Source of the DNA: Myxococcales bacterium | GTDB taxonomy: Bacteria > Myxococcota > Polyangia > Fen-1088 | Length of the DNA: 5,549 nucleotides | Reading direction: 5' to 3' | NCBI GenBank assembly: GCA_003155465.1 | Contig: PMCR01000287.1 | Coordinates: 1-5,549 of the forward strand | Notes under the pieces: model-generated | Database searches by the model: none | Told to the model about the DNA's origin: nothing | What the model saw: only the letters and a program-made list of their open reading frames with translations | Shown: positions 5,409-5,549 of the stretch, piece by piece | How positions within the stretch are numbered: the stretch's first letter is position 1 | How the letters are laid out: each line of letters starts with the position of its first letter | Translations under genes and position numbers: made by a program

Positions 5409-5549
5409 TCAGATGAAAAGGGTGCTCAGCGAGTCCCCCTGGTGGATGCGCTTGACCGCCTCCCCCAAAAGGTGCGCAACGGAGAGGACCCGGACTTTGG
5501 GCGAGGCCTTGACCTCGGCCCGGGGAGGGATGGAATCGGTGATGATGAT
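5409..5549 (-). CDS. prs: ribose-phosphate pyrophosphokinase, C-terminal fragment
   Basis: Only the last 46 codons are in the window; the gene runs off the high-coordinate end. Prs makes PRPP from ribose 5-phosphate and ATP for nucleotide, histidine and tryptophan synthesis. The fragment reads IIITDSIPPR, then KVRVLSVAHLLGEAVKRIHQ, then GDSLSTLFI before TGA (5409-5411). The TDSIP motif, the LSVA-xLLGEA-xxRIH pattern and the GxS-xSxLF ending are the standard C-terminus of bacterial Prs. Its catalytic lysine/arginine loop and PRPP-binding loop lie outside the window and cannot be checked. It is followed 27 bp later by rplY, the conserved prs-ctc order, which suggests co-transcription. Confidence 0.93.
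   Translation of the reverse strand: MIITDSIPPRAEVKASPKVRVLSVAHLLGEAVKRIHQGDSLSTLFI

Noticed and set aside
1..5549. CRISPR array, transposon, phage, toxin-antitoxin or defence system
   Set aside because: No regularly spaced repeats, terminal inverted repeats with a transposase, or defence-type proteins are present. The window is a conserved housekeeping cluster.

Overview
The window looks like a piece of a GC-rich (about 60-65% by eye) bacterial chromosome carrying a conserved housekeeping cluster. Every gene I can support is on the minus strand, so biological order runs from high to low coordinates: prs (C-terminal end only) - rplY/ctc - pth - rpsF - rpsR - rplI - [246 bp gap] - dnaB - [228 bp gap] - a short-chain dehydrogenase/reductase (SDR). 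The order prs-ctc-pth-rpsF-rpsR-rplI-dnaB, the two-domain CTC form of bL25, and the direct rpsF-rpsR junction without ssb or priB differ from enterobacteria. They fit deltaproteobacterial-type lineages (Myxococcota, Desulfobacterota and neighbours) or a similar deep, high-GC phylum. The exact phylum is inference.

Region 5549-3968: the end of ribose-phosphate pyrophosphokinase, then ribosomal protein bL25 (CTC type) with a long Ala/Pro/Gly tail built from short DNA repeats, then peptidyl-tRNA hydrolase. Region 3967-2621: a 72 bp leader with a strong potential RNA fold that would pair the rpsF Shine-Dalgarno sequence, followed by the tightly packed bS6, bS18 and bL9 genes. Region 2620-2375: a non-coding gap holding a 9-bp word three times and inverted repeats that can pair in two mutually exclusive ways. 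Region 2374-962: the replicative helicase DnaB, complete, without an intein. Region 961-734: a non-coding gap with a perfect 12-bp palindrome and several short inverted repeats. Region 733-2: a complete SDR with unusual active-site spacing.

Functionally the block joins nucleotide precursor supply (Prs), ribosome building (bL25, bS6, bS18, bL9), rescue of tRNA from dropped-off peptidyl-tRNA (Pth) and chromosome replication (DnaB). I found no defence system, mobile element, CRISPR array, tRNA or rRNA. The most interesting parts are regulatory: the rpsF leader and the rplI-dnaB gap. Neither is proven; both rest on pairings read by eye in GC-rich DNA.
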